DNA from: CAVPWP01 sp963709395
Lineage (GTDB): Bacteria; Pseudomonadota; Alphaproteobacteria; Rhodobacterales; Rhodobacteraceae
Assembly (NCBI GenBank): GCA_963709395.1
Contig: CAVPWP010000001.1
Span: 124,001-188,000, forward strand
DNA: 64,000 bases
Direction: 5' to 3'
Below are positions 40,024-50,605 of this stretch, piece after piece. Below the pieces are notes generated by a model. The model worked only from the letters and a program-made list of their open reading frames with translations, did no database searches and was not told the origin of the DNA. The translations under genes were made by a program, and so were the position numbers. Positions within the stretch are counted from its first letter, which is position 1. Each line of letters begins with the position of its first letter.

Positions 40024-41250
40024 TCAGTCGACAGCGTCCTCTTGCGCGGGGTCGATACGCGCTTCGGCCACCGCCACCATGCGGGCGAGGTCGGCATCCT
40101 GCGACAGGTCGGCCACCGCGAACCGGTCGGACAGCATCGCCGGTCCAAGCGCCACGTCGCTGACCACCGAGGCGCCGATGCCGGCCGGGCCGAAGGTCTG
40201 GCCATTCACCCGGAAATAGACCGACCCGGCGTTCCCCGCGCGCAGAGTGGGCGGTTCTTCCGTGGTCGGTACGATGAATTCCTCGCCCGAATCGAGGATC
40301 TTCTCGAAGATGACGCTGCCGTCCGCCGCCCGCACACGCACCCAGGACGGCCGCACCGCGAACATCACCACCTCGGGGGCGCCTTCGGCGAGGACCTGAA
40401 CCGGCGGCGGCGTCAGCGGCGGCGTCGCCTCGTCGGGAATGTCGCCGAGCGCCGCAAAGGGACCGCTGGTCGGAATCGTTGGGCGCAGAGCCCCGACCGA
40501 GCGCGGATCGAGGGTCGAAATCGGGCCGTCGCGCGCCACCATCACCGGCATGTCCAGCGCCTCGGGCCGGTAGAGCCGGTCGAGCGCCTCCATGCTGGGC
40601 GGGGCAAGACCGCCGGCCTCGGCAAGCTCGGACTCCTCCGGCAGAGCAGGGGCTGCGATCGGGTCAAGCTCGGACAGCACCCCGGGCGTCTGGTCGACGG
40701 GGGCAAAGCGCACCTTCTGCACTTCCTGCATCACCGCCCAGCCGCCGTAGCCAAGCCCCGCGATCAGCGCCACGAGCACCGCCATCGAGCCGACCGCGCC
40801 CGGTTCGATCCGGGACAGGGCCGCCTCGCCGCGCGGAACGAAGGACACGTTGGGATCGGTGAACGGATCGCGCGCGCCGGACTTCGACGAGGGCCGCGCC
40901 TTGACGGGCCGCGTGCCCGACGCCTCGGCGGACATGCCATGCGCGACCGAGAAGCGGCCTTCGTCGCAGAAGGTCTGGAATGCCCATTCCGGGTCGAGGT
41001 CGAGGTAGCGCGCGTAGGACCGGACATAGCCCGCGACGAAACCCGGCGTTTCGAAGGCCGTGGGATCGGCATTCTCGATCGCCGCGATATAGGTCGCCTT
41101 GATCTTGAGTTCGCGCTGCACGTCGAGAAGCGACTTGCCCATCGTCGCGCGTTCGCCGCGCATGATGTCGCCGAGACGCAGGTCGAAATCGTCGAAGCCT
41201 TTCGGCTGCGATGTCTGCACCTGCTCTGGCGTGTCCCTACGCCCGCTCAT
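40024..41250 (-). CDS. rodZ: RodZ-like protein (HTH, membrane anchor, DUF4115)
   Basis: Membrane protein linking MreB-type cytoskeleton to wall growth. Cytoplasmic helix-turn-helix of the HTH_25 type at about 20-90 (LGDIMRGERATMGKSLLDVQ), a transmembrane helix around 155-175, a Pro/Ala-rich periplasmic linker, and a C-terminal DUF4115 domain with VVMFAVRPSWVRVR. ATG at 41250 is preferred to TTG at 41289. 408 residues. The adjacent ispG and the domain layout make this call firm, although the linker is long. Confidence 0.88.
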   Translation of the reverse strand: MSGRRDTPEQVQTSQPKGFDDFDLRLGDIMRGERATMGKSLLDVQRELKIKATYIAAIENADPTAFETPGFVAGYVRSYARYLDLDPEWAFQTFCDEGRFSVAHGMSAEASGTRPVKARPSSKSGARDPFTDPNVSFVPRGEAALSRIEPGAVGSMAVLVALIAGLGYGGWAVMQEVQKVRFAPVDQTPGVLSELDPIAAPALPEESELAEAGGLAPPSMEALDRLYRPEALDMPVMVARDGPISTLDPRSVGALRPTIPTSGPFAALGDIPDEATPPLTPPPVQVLAEGAPEVVMFAVRPSWVRVRAADGSVIFEKILDSGEEFIVPTTEEPPTLRAGNAGSVYFRVNGQTFGPAGIGASVVSDVALGPAMLSDRFAVADLSQDADLARMVAVAEARIDPAQEDAVD

Positions 41251-41375
41251 CGAAACGTCCGCCCCATCCGCGCCCAAAAGGTCGTCCAACCGCGGATACC
41301 TGCGCAGAGAATCGCCGGACCGCCGATTACGTTCAACGTTAACACAGCCCTAGGGCATGTGCATGGAGGAAACCC

Positions 41376-42599
41376 TTACGCGGAAAGCTCGGCGCGATTA
41401 AGCGCACAATGCGACCAAAGTTGGTCCATGGCGCTGACAAGTGCATCCATTTCCCGCGGTCCATGCACCGGCGACGGGGTGAACCGCAGCCGCTCGGTGC
41501 CGCGCGGTACGGTGGGATAGTTGATCGGCTGGACGTAGATGCCGTGCCCCTCGAGCAGCATGTCCGACAGCTGCTTGGTGTGCTTGGGATCGCCGACGAT
41601 CACCGGCACGATGTGCGACCCGTGGTCGATGATCGGCATGCCAAGCCCCTTGAGGCGCAGCTTGAGGATGCCGGCCTGGGTCTGGTGGCGCTGGCGCAGC
41701 GCCTCGTCGGTCTTGAGGTGGCGCACACTCGCGGCCGCGCCCGCGGCCACCGCCGGCGGCAACGACGTGGTGAAGATGAAGCCCGGCGCATAAGACCTTA
41801 TCGCGTCGCACATCTTCGCGCTGGCGGCGATGTAGCCGCCCATCACGCCATAGGCCTTGGCAAGGGTTCCGTTGATGATGTCGATCCGGCCCATCAGCCC
41901 GTCCCGCTCGGCCACGCCCGCACCCCGGGGGCCGTACATGCCGACGGCGTGCACCTCGTCGATATAGGTCAGCGCACCGAATTCGTCGGCGAGATCGCAG
42001 ATCGCCTTGATCGGGCCGAAGTCGCCATCCATCGAGTAGACCGATTCGAAGGCGATGAGTTTGGGCGCCGCCGGGTCGTCGGCTGCGAGAAGCGCGCGCA
42101 GATGGGCGACGTCGTTGTGACGGAAGATGCGCTTTTCCCCGCCGTTGCGGCGGATGCCCTCGATCATCGAGGCGTGGTTGAGCGCGTCCGAATAGATGAT
42201 GAGGCCCGGGAAGAGCTTGGGCAGGGTCGACAGCGTCGCGTCGTTGGCGATGTAGGCGGAGGTGAAGAGAAGTGCTGCTTCCTTGCCGTGAAGATCCGCC
42301 AGTTCGGCCTCGAGCGCCTTGTGATAAAGGGTGGTTCCGCTGATGTTGCGGGTTCCGCCCGACCCGGCGCCGGTGGCGTCGATCGCCTCGTGCATCGCGG
42401 CCAGCACGACCGGGTGCTGGCCCATTCCCAGATAGTCGTTGCCGCACCAGACGGTGACGGGCCGTTCGGAGCCGTCGGGCCGGCGCCAGGTCGCATGCGG
42501 GTAGGCCCCACGACGACGTTCGATATCGATGAACGTCCGGTAGCGTCCCTCGTCATGCAGGCGCTGCAGCGCCTCGTCCACCCTGGCTTGGTAATCCAC
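41376..42599 (-). CDS. hemA: 5-aminolevulinate synthase (C4 pathway)
   Basis: PLP enzyme condensing glycine and succinyl-CoA to 5-aminolevulinate, first step of heme and tetrapyrrole synthesis in alphaproteobacteria. 407 residues; PLP-lysine Lys248 in NGTLAKAYG, the same position as in Rhodobacter capsulatus ALAS. The RNISGTTLYHKALE and IDEVHAVGMYG motifs are typical. GTG at 42599 gives the usual MDYQARVDEAL start. A perfect FNR box lies 77 bases upstream, fitting oxygen control of this gene in Rhodobacter. Confidence 0.97.
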   Translation of the reverse strand: MDYQARVDEALQRLHDEGRYRTFIDIERRRGAYPHATWRRPDGSERPVTVWCGNDYLGMGQHPVVLAAMHEAIDATGAGSGGTRNISGTTLYHKALEAELADLHGKEAALLFTSAYIANDATLSTLPKLFPGLIIYSDALNHASMIEGIRRNGGEKRIFRHNDVAHLRALLAADDPAAPKLIAFESVYSMDGDFGPIKAICDLADEFGALTYIDEVHAVGMYGPRGAGVAERDGLMGRIDIINGTLAKAYGVMGGYIAASAKMCDAIRSYAPGFIFTTSLPPAVAAGAAASVRHLKTDEALRQRHQTQAGILKLRLKGLGMPIIDHGSHIVPVIVGDPKHTKQLSDMLLEGHGIYVQPINYPTVPRGTERLRFTPSPVHGPREMDALVSAMDQLWSHCALNRAELSA

Positions 42600-42675
42600 C
42601 CTGGGACCCCCCTCACATCTGGTTCCGGATATGTATCTTCTGTGTCCAGAAAACAAAACCCTTCACGCCCCTGCC

Positions 42676-42689
42676 TTGATCAGGATCAA
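42676..42689 (-). promoter_or_regulatory. FNR/FnrL box upstream of hemA
   Basis: TTGATCAGGATCAA, a perfect TTGAT-N4-ATCAA palindrome. Its centre is about 60 bases upstream of the transcription start implied by a weak TACATA -10 (42635-42630), a class I activator position. The box overlaps the stop codon of the upstream gene (42686-42688). Confidence 0.85.
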
Positions 42690-43294
42690 TCCGCAATCAC
42701 AACGCGGCAATCCGCTGCACCCGGCCGGTCCGCCCGGCAGGTCGACAGTGCCGCCTCGGCCCCCGCCCCGATCGCATAGGCGCCCGTGGCATCGGAGATG
42801 GCGAAGGCCTTGGGCGCCTGCGCGCGGCGGAACACCTGTCCAAAGGCGGCGGTCGCGTCATATGACAGCGTCAGGGACCGCGATTCGTATCCCCGCGGCA
42901 GCACGCGCGCGGCGATCTGGCAGGGCTGGGTTCCGCCCGCGCGGGCCGCATTGCAAGCCGAGAGGGCCGCGGCATCGGCGGCGGCGACGCTGTGATAGTT
43001 CAGCGCGCTTTGCAGGGCGTCCGACAAAAGGCCCTGGTCGGGCGAATAGGCGATGGACGCGTAGTACTTCACTGGACCGTTCAACTGCTCTTCAAGCAGG
43101 TCGATGGTGCGGCGCATGATGTCCTGATCCTCGGCCGACAGCGCGCCGGACACCGCGACCGCGGTGCCCCGCGTTCCGAAAAGGGTGTCCTGTGCCTCGC
43201 GCGTGGTCAGGGTTTGCGCCAAGGCCGGGACCGCACCAAGGCCCGCACAGACGACGGCACAGTAAAGCGCCACGGCGCGCGACGAATGTTTCAC
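42686..43294 (-). CDS. Exported protein of unknown function, upstream of hemA
   Basis: A 202-residue secreted protein: signal peptide 1-26 (ending PALAQ), then a soluble domain with paired cysteines (ACNAARAGGTQPCQIA and STCRADRPGAADCRVV), suggesting periplasmic disulfides. GTG at 43294 with GGGGAAGGA upstream is the start. Homologues in roseobacters are sometimes mislabelled 5-aminolevulic acid synthase only because they adjoin hemA; there is no ALAS fold here. Same strand as hemA, 86 bases apart, with an FNR box between and overlapping the stop. Confidence 0.75.
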   Translation of the reverse strand: MKHSSRAVALYCAVVCAGLGAVPALAQTLTTREAQDTLFGTRGTAVAVSGALSAEDQDIMRRTIDLLEEQLNGPVKYYASIAYSPDQGLLSDALQSALNYHSVAAADAAALSACNAARAGGTQPCQIAARVLPRGYESRSLTLSYDATAAFGQVFRRAQAPKAFAISDATGAYAIGAGAEAALSTCRADRPGAADCRVVIAD

Positions 43295-43402
43295 TTGCGA
43301 TCCTTCCCCTCGGGTCCTTTTCCGCCAACCTAGCGTCGCCCGGTCCCGGTTTCCAGCGCCCTTGGCCGCGACGTCGGGTCCCCGCTATCCTACCCGGTCG
43401 CC

Positions 43403-44272
43403 TTACCCCGCCGCAGGTCCGGTCAGAAAGCCGCGAAGGGCCCGGGCGGTCTCGTCAGGGTGGAGATCGACAAAGAAATGCCCGCCCGGCAACGGCGCGG
43501 CATGCAGGTCCGACAACCGGTCGGCCCAGGTCGCCGCCACGTCGAAGCGCCGGGCCATCACCCCGTCGGCACCCCAGAGAACCAAGGCCGGGCAGTCCAC
43601 GCGGCGGCCGAGGTCGGCGGCATCGTCGTCGAAATCCACGCTCAGCGCCGCGCGATAATCGGCGCACATCCCCGCGATGGTCGCGGGATCGCGCCAGGCC
43701 GTACGATAGGCAGACAGGGCCGCGGGATCGAAATCCGACAACCGCGCCCCGCCCCAACCCAGAAGGCAGGCCTCGAAGAAGTGATCGGGATCGTGTCCGA
43801 TCACCGTCTCGGGGAACGGGGACGGCTGGGCCAGGAAGGTCCAGTGCCAGTAGTCGGCAGCGATGGCCGCGTTCCACTCCGACAGAAGCCTGTGCGTGGG
43901 CACGATGTCCATCACCGCAAGCGACCGCGCGGCAGCCGGGTGGTCGAGCGCGAGGCGATGCGCCACCCGCCCGCCCCGGTCGTGGCCGGCAAGATGGAAC
44001 GACCCGAACCCCAGCCCCGCCATCAGCGCGACCATGTCGGCGGCCATGGCGCGGAACGAGTGCGCCCGGGGGTCGGACGGGTCGGGCTTGGACGAGGCCC
44101 CGTAGCCGCGCAGGTCGGCGGTCACCACGGTGAACGCATCGGCCAGTTGCGGGACGACGGCGTGCCAGAGCGCGCGGGTTTGCGGAAAGCCGTGGAGCAG
44201 AAGCAGCGGCGGCCCCTCGCCCGCCACGTCATAGGCGATCTCGATCCCGTCGCTGATCCGCATCACCGGCAT
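43403..44272 (-). CDS. Alpha/beta hydrolase, probable fluoroacetate/haloacetate dehalogenase
   Basis: Hydrolase likely to replace halide on haloacetates (EC 3.8.1.3). 289 residues. Nucleophile Asp98 lies in GHDRGGR, with Arg99 and Arg102 as the carboxylate clamp, Asp122 and His265 completing the triad. The halide pocket His143, Trp144 (YWHW), Trp173 and Tyr206 (CADYRA) is also in place. These map on the fluoroacetate dehalogenase RPA1163 (Asp110, Arg111, Arg114, Asp134, His155, Trp156, Trp185, Tyr219, His280) with a near-constant offset. No halide transporter or dehalogenase regulator is adjacent. Activity on fluoride rather than chloride is inference. Confidence 0.85.
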   Translation of the reverse strand: MPVMRISDGIEIAYDVAGEGPPLLLLHGFPQTRALWHAVVPQLADAFTVVTADLRGYGASSKPDPSDPRAHSFRAMAADMVALMAGLGFGSFHLAGHDRGGRVAHRLALDHPAAARSLAVMDIVPTHRLLSEWNAAIAADYWHWTFLAQPSPFPETVIGHDPDHFFEACLLGWGGARLSDFDPAALSAYRTAWRDPATIAGMCADYRAALSVDFDDDAADLGRRVDCPALVLWGADGVMARRFDVAATWADRLSDLHAAPLPGGHFFVDLHPDETARALRGFLTGPAAG

Positions 44273-44331
44273 GGCTGTCCCCTTCGCTGCAACGGGAAAA
44301 AGACCATATCGAAGTGACGAAGGGAAGGAAG

Positions 44332-44408
44332 TGGCGCGGTTGACGGGGCTCGAACCCGCGACCCCCGGCGTGACAGGCCGGTACTCTAACCAACTGAGCT
44401 ACAACCGC
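44332..44408 (-). tRNA. tRNA-Asp (GTC), second copy
   Basis: 77 bases including an encoded CCA. Cloverleaf folds with acceptor GCGGTTG, T-loop GGTTCGAG and anticodon GTC. The gene body is identical to the copy at 44435, with a 26-base spacer; the two are likely cotranscribed. Confidence 0.95.
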
Positions 44409-44434
44409 GCGGTGTCGGATTTCATCGGCAGCGG

Positions 44435-44511
44435 TGGCGCGGTTGACGGGGCTCGAACCCGCGACCCCCGGCGTGACAGGCCGGTACTCTAACCAACTGA
44501 GCTACAACCGC
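44435..44511 (-). tRNA. tRNA-Asp (GTC), first copy
   Basis: 77 bases including encoded CCA; anticodon GTC. Identical in sequence to the neighbouring copy. Transcribed from the promoter at 44548-44576. Confidence 0.95.
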
Positions 44512-44547
44512 CCGCTGCGACCCGGTCCGACGACCGGCGTGGACCGC

Positions 44548-44576
44548 GTAATATGGTGCCGCCTGCCCCCCGTCAA
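44548..44576 (-). promoter_or_regulatory. Promoter of the tandem tRNA-Asp genes
   Basis: Minus strand TTGACG (44576-44571), 17-base spacer, TATTAC (44553-44548). Predicted start of transcription about 30 bases before the mature tRNA. Confidence 0.8.
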
Positions 44577-44607
44577 GCGCGTTCCGCCCGATTTGCGCAG
44601 GCCGCGT

Positions 44608-45546
44608 TCAGCGGTCGGGCAAGGGGATGAATTCGCCGTTGTCATCGGGCGGCAACTGGAAGCGGCCGTTCTGCCAGTCGCCCGCCCGCCAGGCCTCCTT
44701 GGCCTCTTCGATGCGCTCCTTCGACGAGGCCACGAAGTTCCACCACAGATAGCGCGGCCCCTCGAGGGTCTCGCCGCCCAGCAGCACGATGCGCGCGCCC
44801 TGCGGCCCGGCGGTGACGTTGATCCGGTCGCCGGGGCGGAACACCATCATGCGCCCGGCGGGATAGACATCGCCCGCCACGGCGATCTCGCCCTCGACGA
44901 CATAGATGCCGCGATCCTCGTGATCGTCCGGCAGCGGCAGCGCCGCGCCGGGCTGAAGGATCGCGTCGGCATAGAACATCTCGGAGAGCGTGCTGACCGG
45001 CGCGCGTTCGCCGTAAGCCGTGCCCAGCAACAGGCGGACAGTCTTGCCCTCGGCCTCGATCACCGGAAGGCTTGCGGCGGGCGCGTGTTCGAAGGCGGCG
45101 GGGCGATCCTCGTGATCCTTGGGCAGCGCGACCCAGGTCTGCAAGCCCGACATCATCATCGGCCCCTTGGCCGTGGCATCGTCGGTGCGTTCGGAATGCG
45201 TGATGCCGTGGCCCGAGACCATCCAGTTGACCGCGCCGGGTTCGATCCAGGCATCGGTGCCCAGCGAATCCCGGTGGTGCATCCGGCCTTCGTAGACATA
45301 GGTGACCGTCGCAAGACCGATATGCGGATGCGGACGCACGTCGATGCTGTCGCCCTTGAGGATCTCGGCCGGTCCGAACTGGTCGAAGAAGATGAAGGGC
45401 CCGACCATCTGTCGCTGCGGCGCCGGCAGCGCGCGCCGTACCTCGAACCCGCCCAGATCACGGGCGCGCGGGATGATCACCGTTTCGATGGCATCGACGG
45501 CATCGCCGGTCGGCGTATGCGGATCAAGTGCGGGGTTCCAGCTCAT
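44608..45546 (-). CDS. Pirin family protein
   Basis: A 312-residue bicupin protein of the pirin family. N-terminal cupin metal ligands are visible in RPHPHIGLATVTYVYEG and HRDSLG, with the HGITHSER motif following; the C-terminal cupin spans about 190-280. Bacterial pirins include quercetin dioxygenases and regulators; activity not predictable. ATG at 45546 has AAGGAG upstream. A TATGCT -10 (45580-45575) lies before it, with a 16-base palindrome further upstream. Confidence 0.92.
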   Translation of the reverse strand: MSWNPALDPHTPTGDAVDAIETVIIPRARDLGGFEVRRALPAPQRQMVGPFIFFDQFGPAEILKGDSIDVRPHPHIGLATVTYVYEGRMHHRDSLGTDAWIEPGAVNWMVSGHGITHSERTDDATAKGPMMMSGLQTWVALPKDHEDRPAAFEHAPAASLPVIEAEGKTVRLLLGTAYGERAPVSTLSEMFYADAILQPGAALPLPDDHEDRGIYVVEGEIAVAGDVYPAGRMMVFRPGDRINVTAGPQGARIVLLGGETLEGPRYLWWNFVASSKERIEEAKEAWRAGDWQNGRFQLPPDDNGEFIPLPDR

Positions 45547-45904
45547 GTCATCGCTCCTTCTGACGAATGGCCAGAGCATAGCGAAGTGGCAGCGCACAGG
45601 AACCCACCCGAGCGCACTCCTTCTGTGCTCCTGAGCACATTGGCCTATCGGATGGAGCCCTTTGGCCACGGACGGTGGCGGCGGCTGAGGGCCCGGCGCA
45701 GTTCTCCCCGCGAACGCACCGGGCCCGGCACGACCGGCGGGTTGCCCCACCGGCCGCTACCGCGTCCAGCACTTGGCCGCGCCGCCCTGACGTCCTGCCC
45801 GGTTTTCGTGAGTGATGGCCGGGGCGCGAACCGCCCGGCGGCACGTGCTTTTGTTCACGGTGAGGCCTGATAGACCAGACGCGCCTGATGCAGGAGTCAC
45901 GTGC
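45547..45904. other. Gene-free stretch of 358 bases between luxR and pirin, with a palindrome
   Basis: No reading frame of coding character. It contains TGTGCTC-CT-GAGCACA at 45624-45639, an uninterrupted 7-base inverted repeat with a 2-base spacer, about 63 bases upstream of the start of transcription implied by the pirin -10. This is a good candidate operator, perhaps for the LuxR-type regulator whose gene lies beside it. The rest shows no recognisable signals. Confidence 0.55.
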
Positions 45905-46708
45905 TTACGCGACATCCGCCGTCAGGGCCGGGATCAGACCCGAATTGACCGCCTTCATCACCGCCGAGGTGCGATCGGACACCCCGAGCTTGTGAAAGAT
46001 CCGGCGCACGGTCGTATCGACCGTATGCACCGAAATCTGCAGGATCTCGGCGGTGACCGACTTGCTCTTGCCGCGGGCAAGCCACGACAGCACCTCGCGT
46101 TCGCGCGGCGACAGGGCGGCGTTTGGCTGGTTGCGCTCTTCGATGAGGGTGCAGGCGCGCAGGTGCAAAAGCTGCGCCACGATCTGGAACTCGGCCAGTT
46201 TCGCTGGGGTCACCTTGCGCTCGGCCTCGCCGAAACCGAACCCAAGGTAGCCGTGACGCATGTTCGGCCCGAAGACCTGGATCGCAACACCGTCGCCCAC
46301 CATCGCACGGTCGAGCGCCTCGAGATAGGCCGCCTGCTCCCCGGCCAGCCGCGTCAGCGCCGCGGCATCGCTCCACAGGAACGGATCGGCCGTGCGGCGC
46401 GCAATCTCGGGGATCGGGTCAATCTCGTAGAGACGCTCGTCGACATAACGCTGCACCCAGTCGGCCGGAAACCCATGGGCGACGATGTGAAATCCGCCCC
46501 CCGGGCTGAGGGCAATGTCGTCGGCGATATGGGCTGGCAGCGCGGGACTGCCCTCACGCAGCGCGGCCCCCCAATGCTGGTCTATGCCGTGATGGTGATA
46601 GCTGACACGTCGGATATCCTGCGTGGCGCAATAGTCGAGCAGGAGTTCCCAAAGCTCGGCGAGCGTCGAGGCCGAGGTGGCGCCTTCGAGAAGTTCGTCC
46701 TTGGTCAT
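45905..46708 (-). CDS. LuxR-family regulator with autoinducer-binding domain (solo)
   Basis: A 267-residue transcription factor. N-terminal autoinducer domain (about 15-180) with Trp84, Tyr88 and Asp97 at exactly the spacing of TraR Trp57, Tyr61, Asp70, so it keeps the acyl-homoserine-lactone contacts. C-terminal LuxR HTH at 198-260 with the family invariants Glu203, Leu207 and Gly213. No luxI homologue is in the window, so it is a LuxR solo here. ATG at 46708 has GAGG upstream; the frame extends into the tRNA-Val region but without signals. Confidence 0.9.
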   Translation of the reverse strand: MTKDELLEGATSASTLAELWELLLDYCATQDIRRVSYHHHGIDQHWGAALREGSPALPAHIADDIALSPGGGFHIVAHGFPADWVQRYVDERLYEIDPIPEIARRTADPFLWSDAAALTRLAGEQAAYLEALDRAMVGDGVAIQVFGPNMRHGYLGFGFGEAERKVTPAKLAEFQIVAQLLHLRACTLIEERNQPNAALSPREREVLSWLARGKSKSVTAEILQISVHTVDTTVRRIFHKLGVSDRTSAVMKAVNSGLIPALTADVA

Positions 46709-46787
46709 CCGGCCTCTTCGCGTTGCGTGCGAGACCGAGGGTAACCGACAATCGAGGCACACAGAACAGGATTTCGGGGAAATGCTG

Positions 46788-46863
<76 letters not shown>

Positions 46864-46986
46864 GTCCGTGCGCCCCTTAGCGGAAAGCCTGTGCGGCTGG
46901 CAAGGCCTCTGGGCCGAAGGCGTAACTCTTCGCACGGCAGCAGCAGCCCCCCTGTTGGCCAAGCATGGGAAACCGCATTTGGGAAG

Positions 46987-47061
46987 TGGTGGGTGATGAG
47001 GGATTTGAACCCCCGACATCTTCGATGTGAACGAAGCGCTCTACCACTGAGCTAATCACCC
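46987..47061 (-). tRNA. tRNA-Val (CAC)
   Basis: 75 bases including encoded CCA; acceptor GGGTGAT, anticodon CAC. It shares much of its anticodon and T arms with the tRNA-Val (TAC) 123 bases away, pointing to a tandem duplication that changed codon specificity. A good promoter precedes it. Confidence 0.94.
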
Positions 47062-47072
47062 GACGGGGCCGT

Positions 47073-47101
47073 CAGATAGCGCCCGCGCGGCAGGTCCGCA
47101 A
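47073..47101 (-). promoter_or_regulatory. Promoter of tRNA-Val (CAC)
   Basis: Minus strand TTGCGG (47101-47096), 17-base spacer, TATCTG (47078-47073). Confidence 0.72.
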
Positions 47102-47316
47102 GGGGGAACCGACACGTCGCGTCGCGCCCCCGCGTGCGCCGCCCTCACAGGGCGATCCCCCGGCGGGATCCGGCACTGGCAACCGCGGCACAACGGCGTT
47201 GGGAGTTCAACCTGCCCAGAGATACACCTTGACGGACTCGGGTCGGATATGGCCCGGTAGGAAAGGTGGAAGTGGGCTCTGCTCAAGAAGCCGGCATCAC
47301 ATTGGAGGGACTGGAT

Positions 47317-47550
47317 ATGAAGAAAGCTGTTTGCGCGATGGCCGTCATCACTCTGATGAGCCAGTCCGCCCTGGCCGGCGGCATGGCCGAGCCCTTGATG
47401 GAACCCGAGATCATCGCCCAGGAGACCGCAGCGGGAACCGGTGGGGGCTGGGTCATTCCGCTGATCCTCATCGCCGTCATTGCTGCGGTTGCGTCATCGA
47501 CAAGCGGCGGTGAAACGCCGGTCGATATGCCAATGCCCCAGCTTCAGTAG
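47317..47550 (+). CDS. Small exported or membrane protein, roseobacter-type
   Basis: A 77-residue protein: signal peptide 1-20 (MKK, hydrophobic core, cleavage after LAG), a short acidic stretch, then a second hydrophobic helix (GGWVIPLILIAVIAAVASS, about 43-61) and a short Pro/Met tail. Similar small proteins occur widely in Rhodobacteraceae as hypothetical proteins. GGAGGG precedes the ATG by nine bases. Function unknown. Flanked by tRNA genes and a remnant-rich gap. Confidence 0.7.
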   Translation: MKKAVCAMAVITLMSQSALAGGMAEPLMEPEIIAQETAAGTGGGWVIPLILIAVIAAVASSTSGGETPVDMPMPQLQ

Positions 47551-47671
47551 CGCCGGCAATCTCGGCGACGAGAACACGCGCCGTTCGCAGATGCGGGCGG
47601 AGAGTAACTTCGTGAAGATTCGCTGCGGGTCCGTTGCCGGGTTCCGGAAGGCCGTTCGGACGGCGAGGTAG
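47551..47671. other. Non-coding stretch
   Basis: Between the small protein and a possible gene remnant; I see no convincing feature. Confidence 0.4.
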
Positions 47672-47899
47672 TCGCAACGGCCCCGTCGCCTCGATCAACG
47701 CAACGGAGATATCCTGCTTGCCGTCGATGGCCGCCCGACCCCGGTCTACACCGGATATCTTCGGCAACCCGCAACGCCCGGCGTGATCCTGACGGTCGAG
47801 GGCTGGAGCGAAACGGACGGACGCCGGCGCATCCTTGCCCGACGCATCACCACGTCTGACGAACGGCATGATCTTCCCTCCAGCCTGATCGCGGCATGA
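47672..47899 (+). pseudogene. Possible gene remnant without a usable start codon
   Basis: A stop-to-stop frame of 75 codons ending at TGA 47899 with coding-like codon bias (many G/C third positions) and protein-like runs such as NGDILLAVDGRPTPVYTGYL and VILTVEGW. There is no ATG; the only conventional start, GTG at 47783, would leave 38 residues. It may be the 3' part of a decayed gene, a frameshifted short gene, or chance. I do not recognise a family. Confidence 0.3.
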
Positions 47900-47926
47900 A
47901 AACGGCCCCGGATTTCTCCGGAGCCG
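47899..47926 (-). terminator. Intrinsic terminator of lon
   Basis: On the minus strand a 10-base-pair stem with one mismatch and a 4-base loop (47913-47916) followed by TTTT, 38 bases past the lon stop. Confidence 0.7.
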
Positions 47927-47963
47927 CCGTCTTTGCAAGAAGTGCGATATCGCCTGCGCGCCC

Positions 47964-50378
<2,415 letters not shown>

Positions 50379-50470
50379 GTGTTTTCCTTCTTGGCGAGAA
50401 GGCACCGGCCCCGCTTTCGGCAGCCCCCGGCCTTCTCCTGTCACCGGCGTTCTCCGGTCTTGGGCACGAC

Positions 50471-50498
50471 ATGTGGGGGTGTGGACCCCTCAGGTCAA
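50471..50498 (-). promoter_or_regulatory. Candidate heat-shock (RpoH) promoter of lon
   Basis: Minus strand TTGACC (50498-50493), 13-base spacer, CCCCCACAT (50479-50471). Spacing and the C-rich -10 resemble sigma-32 promoters (consensus CTTGAA, 13-17 bases, CCCCATnT). Confidence 0.5.
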
Positions 50499-50605
50499 CC
50501 ATGGCTTCCAGTTTGGCGCAGATTGCCCCTGAACAGCGCGCGGAGCAAGCAGAGTCCGCCAAACCGGGTGTATCTCTCTCGTCGCGTCTCTCTCGTCGCC
50601 CGCTG

